Program-made: the position numbers and the translations under genes | The notes under the pieces: model-generated | Databases searched by the model: none | Told to the model about the DNA's origin: nothing | The model's input: the letters and a program-made list of their open reading frames with translations, nothing else | NCBI GenBank assembly: GCA_002863155.1 | Contig: PKED01000030.1 | Location: forward strand, 1 to 64,000 | Source of the DNA: Sphingomonadaceae bacterium | GTDB taxonomy: Bacteria > Pseudomonadota > Alphaproteobacteria > Sphingomonadales > Sphingomonadaceae | Direction of reading: 5' to 3' | DNA: 64,000 nt | Shown: positions 1 through 8,245 of the stretch, in pieces | Layout: each line of letters begins with the position of its first letter | Position numbering within the stretch: position 1 is the first letter of the stretch

Positions 1-69
1 TGTCGGCTTACCCAAACAATGCGGCTCCATCTTCGCCCATTGGGCGTCCGTCAAAATATCGCGATCCAT
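1..69 (-). CDS. IS5-family transposase, N-terminal fragment (continues beyond window)
   Basis: The minus strand reads 23 codons in frame from an ATG at 69 to the window edge, too short for the ORF track. The peptide MDRDILTDAQWAKMEPH carries the LTDxQWxxxEP signature found at the N terminus of IS5-type (OrfA) DDE transposases, which recognise the IS terminal repeats and catalyse cut-and-paste transposition. The catalytic domain lies outside the window, so whether the element is intact is unknown. Confidence 0.65.
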   Translation of the reverse strand, partial: MDRDILTDAQWAKMEPHCLGKPT

Positions 70-116
70 CCACAGCGTGAATCACATCCGCGCTCAAATG
101 TGAATCCCCACAGTCC
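1..116 (-). mobile_element. Terminal end of an IS5-family-like insertion sequence (truncated by window edge)
   Basis: The first ~116 bases carry the start of a transposase ORF preceded by a short AT-richer leader. The motif GGGACTGTGGGGATTCACA (minus strand) lies immediately inside a CTAG tetranucleotide and looks like the IS terminus. Insertion at CTAG/TA is known for IS5-family groups such as IS427, but that assignment is an inference. Only one end is visible, so the partner inverted repeat cannot be checked here. Confidence 0.6.
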
Positions 117-124
117 CTAGTCGC

Positions 125-157
125 AAAAAAGTCGCCCCGATGGGAAACCGGGGCGAC
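125..157 (-). terminator. Rho-independent terminator of the peroxiredoxin gene
   Basis: A perfect 9-bp stem (GTCGCCCCG/CGGGGCGAC, 131-139 and 149-157) is followed on the minus strand by TTTTTT (125-130). It lies 36 bases past the stop of the peroxiredoxin gene and isolates it from the IS. Confidence 0.85.
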
Positions 158-192
158 CCATCAACCCTCTACCTTGCGGGGAAGACGAAGGC

Positions 193-744
193 TCAACGGC
201 CGTCGACGGCCGCCAGGATCGTCGCATTGCTCGGGCGGACCTTGTAGTCCTCGGTGGTCAGCTTTTTCTTGACCACGCCGTTCGCGCCAATGATGAGCAC
301 GGTCGCCTTCGGCACGCCATAGGCGAAATTGCCCTTGGGATAGGCCGGATCGCGCAGACCGAACGCATCGATCATCTTCGAATCCTTGTCCGACAGCAGC
401 GTGTAGTTGATCGACTGGCGCGAGGTGAATTCGGCCAGCTTTTCCGGCGCGTCATAGCTGATCGCGGCAAGGCTGTAGCCGCGCTTGGCGAGTTCGGCGG
501 GAAGCGCACGCACATCCTTCAGCTGCGCCTGGCAATAGGGGCACCAGCTCGCCGAACGGAAAAAGATGAGCACGGTGCCCTTCTTGCCCGCGATCGAGGC
601 GAAGTTGCGCGTCTTGCCGGCCGTGTCGACCGCCGAGAAATTGCCCGGAACCTGCGCACCGACCGCGATCGGGGCGGCCGCCTGCGCGATCGAGGCTGCA
701 GCGATGACGGCGGGAACGGCGAACAACGAAAGGGCAGAGCGCAT
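193..744 (-). CDS. Exported peroxiredoxin-like / redoxin-domain protein
   Basis: This 183-residue protein has a thioredoxin fold of the AhpC/TSA-redoxin type. An N-terminal Sec signal (about residues 1-22, hydrophobic core then AQA) implies periplasmic location. The active site SASWCPYCQAQL has Cys68 and Cys71 in a CxxC arrangement, as in thioredoxin-like reductases and PrxQ-like peroxidases, so it may reduce hydroperoxides or exchange disulfides. The ATG at 744 was chosen over the longer ORF because it begins the signal peptide and is preceded by AAAAGGAG. The electron donor is not evident. A strong terminator follows, and the gene appears monocistronic. Confidence 0.82.
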   Translation of the reverse strand: MRSALSLFAVPAVIAAASIAQAAAPIAVGAQVPGNFSAVDTAGKTRNFASIAGKKGTVLIFFRSASWCPYCQAQLKDVRALPAELAKRGYSLAAISYDAPEKLAEFTSRQSINYTLLSDKDSKMIDAFGLRDPAYPKGNFAYGVPKATVLIIGANGVVKKKLTTEDYKVRPSNATILAAVDGR

Positions 745-891
745 CAAGATTCTCCTTTTGGGGATGGCGTTACCGCCCCATACGGCACGCGCGCGCGATC
801 GGTTACGTCCCGGGACGATAAAGTACCGCAATGCTCCATAATCGTCCGCAACTGCCGCCGACGTGCTGCCTTCACGCTGGGCGCCCGCCGA

Positions 892-2682
892 TCAGCCCTT
901 GTAAAGCGCGTCGAGCCGCGCGCCGTACACCTGCTTGAGCACATGCCGCCTGATCTTGAGCGAAGGCGTCAGCTGTTCATTCTCGATCGCAAAAGGCGCA
1001 TCGGCGATGATGAAGCGCCGCACGCGTTCGATCACCGACAGATCCTTGTTGACCCGGTCGACGGCTTCGCCAAGCGCCATGCGATAAGCAGGATTGTCGG
1101 CCAGCGCCGCGAAATCGCAGACGGTGCCGGTCTTCGCGCAGAATTCCTGCGTCCACTCGGGATCGGGGACCAGCACCGCGACCATATATGGCTTGCGGTC
1201 GCCCGTGATCATCGCCTGCAGGATTTCGGGCTGGAGGGTCAGCATCCCCTCCACTTTTTGCGGCGCGACATTGTCGCCCTTGTCGTTGATGATCAGGTCT
1301 TTCTTGCGATCGGTGATCTTGATCCGACCCTTGGCGTCGATTTCGCCGATGTCGCCGGTGTGGAGCCAGCCGTCCTTCAGAACCCGCCGGGTTTCCTCCT
1401 CATTATGCCAATAGCCGTGCATGACGAGCTCGCCGCGCACCAGGATTTCGCCGTCGTCGGCGATTCTGACTTCGGTGTTGGCGAGCGGCGGACCGACCGT
1501 GTCGTGCTTCAGCCCCACCGACGGGCGGTTGCACGAAATGACCGGTGCGGCCTCGGTCTGGCCATAGCCCTGCAGGAAGGTGATGCCCAATGAGTCGAAG
1601 AAGATGCCGATTTCGGGGTTGAGCGGTGCGCCGCCCGAAACCATCGCCTTGATCCGGCCGCCGAAGCGCTTGCCGATGCGCGGCTTGATCGTCGCCCCGA
1701 GCAGTGCGTCCATCGGCATGTCGAGCATGCCCCGCTTGCCAGCCGCCTTACGGCTGCCGATTCCGACCGCCTGGTTCATCATGAAGCTCGCGAGCTTGCC
1801 CTGCTTCTCGACCTGCTTGACGATGCGCTGGCGCAGCACTTCGAACAGGCGCGGCACCACGACCATGATTGTGGGCCGCGTCTCCTCGATATTGGAGGCG
1901 AGCTTGTCGAGCCCTTCCGCGTAATAGATCTGCGCGCCGAGCCCGATCGGGAAATGCTGGCCGCCGGTATGTTCGTAAGCGTGGCTGAGCGGCAGGAACG
2001 ACAGGAAGACTTCGTCCTCCCAGCCGAAATCCTCGCTGATGACGGTGCAGCAGCCATTGACGTTGTGCAGGATCGCGCCGTGGTGCTGCACGACCCCGCG
2101 CGGCGCGCCGCCGGTGCCGCTGGTGTAGATGATGCAGGCGGGGTCCTCGCGCTTGAAGGGGGCGGCGGCCTCGGCAGCTTCGGGGTTGGTAGGGTGGTCG
2201 GCGATCAGCTTGTCCCAGTTGTGGAATACGACCGCGCCCGACTGGCCGACGCGCAGGTCCTCCAGCCCGATCACGATCCGCGCCTGGCTTGACCGGAGCA
2301 CCGCGGGCAGCAATGTCTTGGCGAGCTTCGCGTTCGAGACGATGACCGCCCGCGCGCCGCTGTTTTCCAGGATGTGCGCGTGATCGCGTTCGGTATTGGT
2401 GGTGTAAGTCGGGACGGTGATACAACCCGCAGCCATGATGCCTAGGTCGCTGATGCACCATTCGGGGCGGTTTTCGCTGACCAGCATCACCCGGTCGCCG
2501 GGTTGCAGGCCGATCGCCTTCAACCCTGCCGACAGCCCCGCGACGCGCTCGGCGGCTTCGCGCCAGCTGATCGATCGCCACTTGCCGCCCGATTTCGCCC
2601 ACAGGAACGGCTTGTCGCCACCGGCGCGGGCGCGCGCGAAGAACATCGCGACGAGGTTGGGAAAATGTTCGAGCTTGCGCAT
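892..2682 (-). CDS. AMP-binding long-chain acyl-CoA synthetase
   Basis: This 596-residue ANL-superfamily enzyme would activate fatty acids to acyl-AMP and then acyl-CoA. The P-loop motif YTSGTGGAPRGV lies at about 186-197. YGQTEAAPVIS (adenine/substrate motif), LHTGDIGEID (hinge) and the C-terminal TPSLKIRR (catalytic lysine) follow in the usual order. The P-loop differs from the common TSGTTGxPKG by G for T and R for K; the C-terminal lysine is intact, so activity is expected. The length suits bacterial long-chain (FadD15-like) enzymes, but chain-length preference cannot be read from sequence. A GGAGAG RBS precedes the ATG. It lies 41 bases downstream of ggt on the same strand. Confidence 0.88.
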   Translation of the reverse strand: MRKLEHFPNLVAMFFARARAGGDKPFLWAKSGGKWRSISWREAAERVAGLSAGLKAIGLQPGDRVMLVSENRPEWCISDLGIMAAGCITVPTYTTNTERDHAHILENSGARAVIVSNAKLAKTLLPAVLRSSQARIVIGLEDLRVGQSGAVVFHNWDKLIADHPTNPEAAEAAAPFKREDPACIIYTSGTGGAPRGVVQHHGAILHNVNGCCTVISEDFGWEDEVFLSFLPLSHAYEHTGGQHFPIGLGAQIYYAEGLDKLASNIEETRPTIMVVVPRLFEVLRQRIVKQVEKQGKLASFMMNQAVGIGSRKAAGKRGMLDMPMDALLGATIKPRIGKRFGGRIKAMVSGGAPLNPEIGIFFDSLGITFLQGYGQTEAAPVISCNRPSVGLKHDTVGPPLANTEVRIADDGEILVRGELVMHGYWHNEEETRRVLKDGWLHTGDIGEIDAKGRIKITDRKKDLIINDKGDNVAPQKVEGMLTLQPEILQAMITGDRKPYMVAVLVPDPEWTQEFCAKTGTVCDFAALADNPAYRMALGEAVDRVNKDLSVIERVRRFIIADAPFAIENEQLTPSLKIRRHVLKQVYGARLDALYKG

Positions 2683-2723
2683 CTTCTCTCCAGCAAGCGC
2701 GGCTGCCCGTTGGCAGTCCGCGG

Positions 2724-4421
2724 TTATTCGGTCAGCGCCACCCCGACGCTGCGCGGATCGGCCGCGCCGACCCAGCCCCTTTTCGTCCGCTGGGCGGCAT
2801 TGGCCTTCAGCCCCAGCTTGGCGACCGATACCTTGTGCCCCAGCGCCTCGATCGCGGGCTTCATCGGCGGCAGGCTGGTGCCTTCCTCCAGGATCAGCGT
2901 CGTCCCGCTGAAATAGACAAGGCCCTGGCCGATCGCCGCACGCGCATCCATGCCCCAGTCGATGTGCGCGATCAGCGCCTTGGCGACCTGCATGATGATG
3001 GTCTTGCCGCCTGCCGCGCCGACGGTGAAGACCGGGCGGCCCTTTGCATCATAGACGATCGTCGGCGACATCGACGACAAGGGACGCTTGCCGCCTTCGA
3101 CACGGTTGGCGACCGGCGCGCCGTTCTTTTCGGGCGCGAAGGTGAAGTCGGTCAGCTCGTTGTTGAGAACGAAGCCGCCGGCCAGCAACTGGCTGCCGAA
3201 CGGCCCTTCGACAGTCGAGGTCATCGTCCCGACATTGCCCGCGCGGTCGACGGCGACGAAGTGCGTCGTGCCGGCGACTTCGCTCGATATCGCGGCGGTG
3301 CGCGGTTCGGCACCCGGCGGCGTGCCGGCCTCATAGACGCCGAGCGCCTTGTCCGGGGAGATCGTCATCGACCGCGCCTTCAGATAGGCCTTGTCGGTCA
3401 TGCCCTTCAACGGGATCGACACGAAATCGCTGTCGCCGAGATATTTTTCGCGGTCGGCATAGGCGAGCAGCATCGCTTCGCCGATCAGATGCCATGACAC
3501 CGGATTGTCGGCGCCGAGCTTTTTCATGTCGAAGCGTTCGAGCATGCCCAGGATCTGGAGCACCGTCACCGCGCCCGACGACGGCGGCCCCATGCCGCAG
3601 ATCTTGTAGCCGCGATAGCTGCCGCAGATCGGCGGGCGCTCCTTGGCCTGATAGGCGGCAAGATCGGCGAGCGTGATGTCGCTCGGGTTGCGCGGTGCGG
3701 TCGTCGCTGCCGTGACGATCGCCTGCGCCACCTCGCCGGTGTAGAACGCGTCGGGGCCCTTGTCGGCGATCAGCCGCAGCGTCTTTGCGAGATCGGGATT
3801 CTTCACGAGCGCGCCTTCGGCGACCGGCTTGCCGTCGCGGGTATATTGCGCGCTGATCGCGGGGAAGGCGCCCCAGACCTGGCTGACGAAGCCCATGCCC
3901 GCCGCCATCGGCCGCGTGACGGTGTAGCCCTGTTCGGCGAGCCTGATCGCAGGGGCGAACAGCGCCTTCCACGGCAGCTTGCCGAACCGCTTGTGCACCA
4001 TCGCCATCAGCCGGATATTGCCCGGCACGCCGACCGACTTGCCGCCCGGTGCCGCCTGGAACATCGACATCGGCTTGCCCTCGGCGCCGAGGAAGCGGGT
4101 GGCTGTGGCCGATGCCGGTGCCTTTTCGCGCCCGTCGATCGTCACCAGCTTGCCACCTGCCTGCTGATAGACGAAGAAGCCGCCGCCGCCGATGCCGCTC
4201 GATTGCGGCTCGACCACGGTCAGCGCCAGCATCATCGCCATTTCGGCGTCGGCCGCGCTGCCGCCGGCGCGCAGGATTTCGCGGCCCGCTTCGGACGCGC
4301 GCGGGTCCGCCGACGACACGATGCCCCGCGCCGCGGCGGCGGGCTTGTGCTTTACGGGATGGGCAAACGCCGCAGTGGGCGCGAGCAGCAGCGCCGTCAG
4401 CGCGATCAGTGACGTTCTCAT
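2724..4421 (-). CDS. ggt: Gamma-glutamyltransferase (glutathione hydrolase) precursor
   Basis: The 565-residue precursor matches the full length of bacterial GGT. It has a Sec signal (residues 1-20, ending TAAFA) and the Ntn-hydrolase core. Self-cleavage should occur before Thr385 in GTTHFVAVD, giving large and small subunits. Conserved small-subunit elements include GNVGTMTSTVEGPFGS, LNNELTDF and GGKRPLSSMSPT. The periplasmic enzyme hydrolyses the gamma-glutamyl bond of glutathione or transfers it to amino acids. The ORF track extends upstream, but the ATG at 4421 starts the signal peptide, 31 bases after pyrD. A pyrD-ggt-acyl-CoA-synthetase transcription unit is plausible. Confidence 0.92.
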   Translation of the reverse strand: MRTSLIALTALLLAPTAAFAHPVKHKPAAAARGIVSSADPRASEAGREILRAGGSAADAEMAMMLALTVVEPQSSGIGGGGFFVYQQAGGKLVTIDGREKAPASATATRFLGAEGKPMSMFQAAPGGKSVGVPGNIRLMAMVHKRFGKLPWKALFAPAIRLAEQGYTVTRPMAAGMGFVSQVWGAFPAISAQYTRDGKPVAEGALVKNPDLAKTLRLIADKGPDAFYTGEVAQAIVTAATTAPRNPSDITLADLAAYQAKERPPICGSYRGYKICGMGPPSSGAVTVLQILGMLERFDMKKLGADNPVSWHLIGEAMLLAYADREKYLGDSDFVSIPLKGMTDKAYLKARSMTISPDKALGVYEAGTPPGAEPRTAAISSEVAGTTHFVAVDRAGNVGTMTSTVEGPFGSQLLAGGFVLNNELTDFTFAPEKNGAPVANRVEGGKRPLSSMSPTIVYDAKGRPVFTVGAAGGKTIIMQVAKALIAHIDWGMDARAAIGQGLVYFSGTTLILEEGTSLPPMKPAIEALGHKVSVAKLGLKANAAQRTKRGWVGAADPRSVGVALTE

Positions 4422-4452
4422 GCGATCGACCCTAGCCAGATTTGCCGTAGCG

Positions 4453-5490
4453 TCAAAGCGCTTTGGCGGCGCGTGCCTCGGCCAGCGAGGCGAAGCCGTC
4501 GCGGCGGAGCAGCGCCGCCAGCCCTGCGTTGATCGCCCGCGCAAGGCCGGGTCCGCGATAGACCAGAGCCGAATAGAGCTGGACGAGCGATGCGCCGCCC
4601 GTCAGCCGGGCATAGGCCTCCCCCGCACTGCCGATGCCGCCGACCGAGATCAGTGGCATCTGTCCGCCGGTCGCCGCGCGCGCTTCCGCCAACTTGGCCC
4701 GGGCAAGCGCGGCAAGCGGCGCGCCCGACAGCCCGCCGGTCTCGCCCGCGTTGCCCGATCGCAACGGCGGGCGGCTGATCGTCGTGTTGCTGACGATCAG
4801 CGCGTCGATCTTCGCGTCGATTGCGGCGCGGGCAACTTGATCGATCCCGGCGGCGTCGAGATCGGGCGCGATCTTCAGGAACAGCGGCGTCGCGCCCCGC
4901 GCCTCGGCGCAGGCGGCGAGCAGTTCGGCGAGCGCTGCGCCGTGCTGCAGATCGCGCAGGCCCGGCGTGTTGGGCGAGCTGATGTTGATCGTGACGTAAT
5001 CGGCAACCGGCGCGGCCTTTGTGACGCCGGCGCGATAATCGGCGATGCGGTCGGCCGCATCCTTGTTCGCGCCGACGTTGATGCCGAGCACGCCCTTGCG
5101 CCGAGCGGCCTTCGCGCGAGGGAGCGCCGCGTCGATCCCGCCATTGTTGAACCCCAGCCGGTTGATGACGCCTTCGTCCTCGACAAGGCGGAAGATGCGC
5201 GGTTTCGGATTGCCCGGTTGCGGCAGCGGGGTGAGCGTGCCGACTTCGACGCTTCCGAAGCCGAGCGCGAACCAGCCGTCGATCGCCTCCGCGTTCTTGT
5301 CGACCCCGGCGGCAAGGCCGAGCGGCGAGGCGAAATCGAGCCCGGCGACTTGGGTGCGCAGCACAGGGTCCGGTGCAGGCGCGGCAAAGGGTGTCCCGAG
5401 CTTTGCCCAAGCCGCCAACGCATCGATGGTGAAGCCATGCGCACGCTCGGCATCAAGGGCGAACAGGGCAGGGCGCAAGAGCGAAGACAT
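4453..5490 (-). CDS. pyrD: Quinone-dependent dihydroorotate dehydrogenase (class 2)
   Basis: The 345-residue flavoprotein catalyses the fourth step of pyrimidine synthesis, dihydroorotate to orotate, passing electrons to the quinone pool at the inner membrane. Features seen are the N-terminal membrane-associating helix (LLRPALFALDAERAH), FGSVEVGTLTPLPQPGNP, RLGFNNGG and NISSPNTPGLRDLQ, which carries the class-2 catalytic serine. FMN-binding SVGGIGS and LYSALVYRGPG lie near the C terminus. The start at 5490 was chosen because family homology begins at MSSLLRP and a purine-rich RBS (AGCGGAAG) precedes it. It is divergent from sufR with about 180 bases between starts. Confidence 0.93.
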   Translation of the reverse strand: MSSLLRPALFALDAERAHGFTIDALAAWAKLGTPFAAPAPDPVLRTQVAGLDFASPLGLAAGVDKNAEAIDGWFALGFGSVEVGTLTPLPQPGNPKPRIFRLVEDEGVINRLGFNNGGIDAALPRAKAARRKGVLGINVGANKDAADRIADYRAGVTKAAPVADYVTINISSPNTPGLRDLQHGAALAELLAACAEARGATPLFLKIAPDLDAAGIDQVARAAIDAKIDALIVSNTTISRPPLRSGNAGETGGLSGAPLAALARAKLAEARAATGGQMPLISVGGIGSAGEAYARLTGGASLVQLYSALVYRGPGLARAINAGLAALLRRDGFASLAEARAAKAL

Positions 5491-5633
5491 GGCTTCCGCT
5501 TTGGCAGGCGCTGCAAGGGTGAGCAACTCTTCGCGCCCTTCGCGTGAACCAATCTTCCTTTCGCGTGAAGAACGCGGACAAGAAGGCGATCTGGCCGCGC
5601 GGGTCGGTTGACGTAGGCTGCGCGAAGGCCCAT

Positions 5634-5662
5634 TTGACAATCGGATCAAAATCGTCCGATTG
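5634..5662 (+). promoter_or_regulatory. Palindromic operator upstream of sufR, probable Rrf2/SufR autoregulatory site
   Basis: A perfect 8-bp inverted repeat CAATCGGA-N9-TCCGATTG spans 5638-5662, ending 6 bases before the sufR ATG. It overlaps TTGACA (5634-5639); another possible -35, TTGACG, lies at 5608. No good -10 was found, so the exact promoter is uncertain. Rrf2-family Fe-S regulators bind dyad sites and commonly autoregulate. Binding here is inferred from position and symmetry. Confidence 0.6.
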
Positions 5663-5668
5663 GAACCC

Positions 5669-6241
5669 ATGCGCCTGACTGCCCAAGCTGATTATGCCGT
5701 CGTGATGCTGTCGGCTGCTGCACGGCAGTGTGGTGTGCGGGGCGGCGTCAGCGGGCGGCTGAACGCGACGCTGCTGTCGGAGGAGACGGGCATTCCGCTG
5801 CCGACGGTGCAGAAGCTCGTCAGTCGCCTGTCGAGCGCGGGGCTGATCGAAAGCGCGCGCGGCACGGGCGGCGGCTTCCGCCTCGCGCGGCCGGCGGCGG
5901 CGATTTCGCTCGCCGACATCATCGAGGCGATCGAAGGGCCGATCGCGATGACGACCTGCGTCGACGAAGGCGGCCGCCACGACTGCGCGATCGAGGAGAA
6001 TTGCCGGGTGAAACCGCACTGGAATATTGTGAACGGCGCGGTGCGCGGGGCGCTGGCGGGCGTGAGCCTCGCTTCGCTTTCCGCCTCGCTCCCGTTCGTC
6101 CCGAGCGAAGTCGAGGGACGGGCCGCGGGCGGATCGCGCGGTGTCTCGACATCGGCGCTTCGCGCCGAAGCCTGTCCTGAGCGGCTGGCTTGCCAGCCAG
6201 CCGAAGGGCTCGACACGAACGGTTTGGGTGTGGGAGCGTAA
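5669..6241 (+). CDS. sufR: Rrf2-family Fe-S-sensing regulator of the SUF operon
   Basis: This 190-residue winged-helix repressor of the Rrf2/IscR family heads the SUF operon. The HTH covers roughly 30-75. Three cysteines (97, 106, 112; C-x8-C-x5-C) fit the cluster-binding loop of IscR-type sensors, so it probably reports Fe-S status and represses the operon. The ATG at 5669 is preferred to the TTG at 5660 because family proteins begin MRLTxxADYA. The family domain ends near residue 140. The last ~50 residues come from a palindromic repeat (6090-6220) that displaced the native stop. The stop lies 4 bases before sufB, giving translational coupling. Confidence 0.87.
   Translation: MRLTAQADYAVVMLSAAARQCGVRGGVSGRLNATLLSEETGIPLPTVQKLVSRLSSAGLIESARGTGGGFRLARPAAAISLADIIEAIEGPIAMTTCVDEGGRHDCAIEENCRVKPHWNIVNGAVRGALAGVSLASLSASLPFVPSEVEGRAAGGSRGVSTSALRAEACPERLACQPAEGLDTNGLGVGA
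6090..6220. repeat. Composite interspersed palindromic repeat (family A) forming the sufR 3' end
   Basis: The element runs from CCGTTCGTCCCGAGCGAAG to CTCGACACGAACGG, which are inverted ends. Between them lie nested hairpins such as GGCGCTTCGCGCC and CTGGCTTGCCAGCCAG. It shares the CGTTCGTCCCGAGCGAAGTCGAGGG core with the copy in mccB (18218-18289) and more loosely with the one before sufA (11931-12003). It is read in the sufR frame as [11 protein letters not shown]. Confidence 0.75.
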
Positions 6242-6245
6242 CGCC

Positions 6246-7730
6246 ATGGCCACCAAGAACGCCGAGGCGATTGCCGCCGCCAACAAGAAGTATGAATGGG
6301 GTTTCAGCTCGGACATTGAACAGGAATTCGCGCCCAAGGGGCTGAGCGAGGACACCGTCCGTTTCATCTCCGCGAAGAAGGGCGAGCCCAAATGGATGCT
6401 CGACTGGCGGCTGAAGGCGTATCGCCACTGGCTGACGATGGAGAGCCCGGACTGGGCGAAGCTCGACCTCGCGCCGATCGATTATCAGGACGCCTATTAT
6501 TACGCCGAGCCCAAGGCCAAGCCGAAGCTGGGCAGCCTTGACGAGGTCGACCCGGAAATCCTGCGCGTGTACGAAAAGCTTGGCATCCCGATCGCCGAGC
6601 AGAAGCTGCTGGCGGGCGTCGAGGGCGGGGAGGAAGGCGGCCTGCCGCAGCGGCGTGTCGCGGTGGATGCGGTGTTCGACAGCGTGTCGGTCGCGACCAC
6701 CTTCCGCAAGGAGCTGGAGGCCGCCGGCGTCATCTTCCGCAGCATCAGCGAGGCGATCCGTGAATATCCGGAGCTGGTGAAGAAGTGGCTGGGGAAGGTC
6801 GTCCCCATGCACGATAACTACTTCGCCGCGCTCAACTGCGCGGTCTTCAGCGACGGGACGTTCGTCTATATTCCAGAGGGCGTGCGCTGCCCGATGGAGC
6901 TTTCGACCTATTTCCGCATCAACGCCGAGAATACCGGCCAGTTCGAACGCACGCTGATCGTCGCCGACAAGGGCGCCTATGTCAGCTATCTCGAAGGCTG
7001 CACCGCGCCGATGCGCGACGAGAACCAGCTGCATGCCGCCGTGGTCGAACTGGTCGCGCTCGACGATGCCGAGATCAAATATTCGACCGTGCAGAACTGG
7101 TATCCAGGCGACGAGAACGGCGTCGGCGGCATCTATAATTTCGTGACCAAGCGGGCGCTGTGCCAGGGCCGGAACAGCAAGGTCAGCTGGACGCAGGTCG
7201 AAACCGGCAGCGCGATCACCTGGAAATACCCGAGCTGCGTGTTGGCGGGCGAGAACAGCGTCGGCGAATTCTATTCGGTCGCGGTCACCAACAACCGCCA
7301 GCAGGCCGATACCGGCACCAAGATGATCCATCTCGGCAAGGGTTCGCGCTCGACGATCGTCTCCAAGGGCATTTCGGCGGGGCACAGCGACAACACCTAT
7401 CGCGGGCTGGTGCGCGTGAGCCCGACTGCGGAGGGCGTGCGCAACTTCACCCAGTGCGACAGCCTGCTGCTGGGCGATCAGTGCGGCGCGCATACCGTGC
7501 CCTATATCGAGGTGCGCAATCCCAGCGCGCAGATCGAGCATGAGGCGACGACGTCGAAGATCAGCGACGACCAGCTGTTCTACGCGATGCAGCGCGGGCT
7601 GGATCAGGAGGCGGCGGTGGCGCTGATCGTCAACGGGTTTGCACGCGAAGTGCTGCAGCAGCTGCCGATGGAATTCGCGGTCGAGGCGCAGAAGCTGCTT
7701 GGGATTTCGTTGGAAGGCTCGGTTGGATGA
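6246..7730 (+). CDS. sufB: Fe-S cluster assembly scaffold protein SufB
   Basis: The 494-residue SufB is the scaffold subunit of the SufBC2D complex in the cytosol, where nascent [4Fe-4S] clusters form before transfer to SufA. Hallmarks include the N-terminal KYEWGF..DIE segment, the beta-helix core with [11 protein letters not shown], and the C-terminal [20 protein letters not shown]. The length matches alphaproteobacterial SufB. The ATG at 6246 was chosen over the ORF-track start (6141) because homology begins at MATKNAEA and it follows the sufR stop by 4 bases. Its last 16 codons are duplicated at the end of the neighbouring DUF559 ORF, so this 3' end may be a replacement. Confidence 0.94.
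   Translation: MATKNAEAIAAANKKYEWGFSSDIEQEFAPKGLSEDTVRFISAKKGEPKWMLDWRLKAYRHWLTMESPDWAKLDLAPIDYQDAYYYAEPKAKPKLGSLDEVDPEILRVYEKLGIPIAEQKLLAGVEGGEEGGLPQRRVAVDAVFDSVSVATTFRKELEAAGVIFRSISEAIREYPELVKKWLGKVVPMHDNYFAALNCAVFSDGTFVYIPEGVRCPMELSTYFRINAENTGQFERTLIVADKGAYVSYLEGCTAPMRDENQLHAAVVELVALDDAEIKYSTVQNWYPGDENGVGGIYNFVTKRALCQGRNSKVSWTQVETGSAITWKYPSCVLAGENSVGEFYSVAVTNNRQQADTGTKMIHLGKGSRSTIVSKGISAGHSDNTYRGLVRVSPTAEGVRNFTQCDSLLLGDQCGAHTVPYIEVRNPSAQIEHEATTSKISDDQLFYAMQRGLDQEAAVALIVNGFAREVLQQLPMEFAVEAQKLLGISLEGSVG
7680..7730 (+). repeat. sufB 3'-end direct repeat, proximal copy
   Basis: These 51 bases encode [16 protein letters not shown] plus stop. They recur at 8195-8245 in the same orientation with 11 base differences, yet the encoded peptide and stop are identical. 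The two copies bracket the DUF559 element. Confidence 0.85.
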
Positions 7731-8245
7731 ATCTGACGCCGACCGACGATGCGAAACGCCTTCAAACCCCTCCCCTCCAGGGGAGGGGCAAGGGGTGGGG
7801 CCTATCCGCAAACACCCTCGCTGAATTAAACAAACGCGCCCACCAAATGCGCAACGACCCCACCGAGCCGGAAAAGCGGTTGTGGCGCAACCTGTCGAAT
7901 AGCCAGCTTGGCGGATGGAAGTTCCGCCGCCAGCAGGTGATTGGCTGGTTCATCGCCGATTTCGTTTGCCCGTCGGCCAAGCTGATTGTGGAAGTCGATG
8001 GCGATACGCATGATGCAGAGGCAGATGAGGTTCGTGATGCTGCGTTGATGCGACGAGGCTACCGGGTGCTGCGGGTCACGAACGAGGATGTGATGCGCAA
8101 TGTCGAGGGCGTGAAGCTCGCGATCCTTCGGGCGTTGGAGAATGTGGACAGCCCCCACCCCAACCCCTCCCCTGAAGGGGAGGGGCTTGAGAAGGTCGAG
8201 GCGCAGAAGCTGTTGGGGATTTCGCTTGAGGGGAGCGTGGGGTGA
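7727..8245 (+). CDS. DUF559 endonuclease-domain protein inserted in the suf operon
   Basis: This 172-residue ORF contains a DUF559 domain (about 45-140) of the Vsr/PD-(D/E)XK nuclease clan. Landmarks are [29 protein letters not shown] and the candidate active-site strand [10 protein letters not shown]. The ATG overlaps the sufB stop (ATGA); an internal ATG at 7847 just before the domain is an alternative start. Its N-terminal ~30 and C-terminal ~30 residues are encoded by flanking palindromes and by a second copy of the sufB 3' end, so neither end resembles a normal fold. No function in Fe-S assembly is expected. DNA nicking or cleavage is inferred from the fold and unproven. GC is lower than in sufB. 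Confidence 0.75.
   Translation: MNLTPTDDAKRLQTPPLQGRGKGWGLSANTLAELNKRAHQMRNDPTEPEKRLWRNLSNSQLGGWKFRRQQVIGWFIADFVCPSAKLIVEVDGDTHDAEADEVRDAALMRRGYRVLRVTNEDVMRNVEGVKLAILRALENVDSPHPNPSPEGEGLEKVEAQKLLGISLEGSVG
7761..7807. repeat. Left terminal inverted repeat of DUF559 element 1
   Basis: CCCCTCCCCT-CC-AGGGGAGGGG hairpin followed by a G-rich arm (GGGGTGGGG). It matches the right repeat (8146-8193) in inverted orientation at roughly 40 of 45 positions with one or two small gaps. Confidence 0.8.
8146..8193. repeat. Right terminal inverted repeat of DUF559 element 1
   Basis: CCCCCACCCC arm followed by the hairpin CCCCTCCCCT-GA-AGGGGAGGGG. It is the mirror image of the left repeat and is translated as the Pro/Gly-rich tail [13 protein letters not shown] of the DUF559 ORF. 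The repeat abuts the duplicated sufB end. Confidence 0.8.
8195..8245 (+). repeat. sufB 3'-end direct repeat, distal copy
   Basis: This is the second copy of the 51-bp sufB terminus, in frame with the DUF559 ORF. Its stop overlaps the GTG of the next ORF (GTGA), the same coupling used elsewhere in the operon. That suggests this copy may be the ancestral sufB end. Confidence 0.8.
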
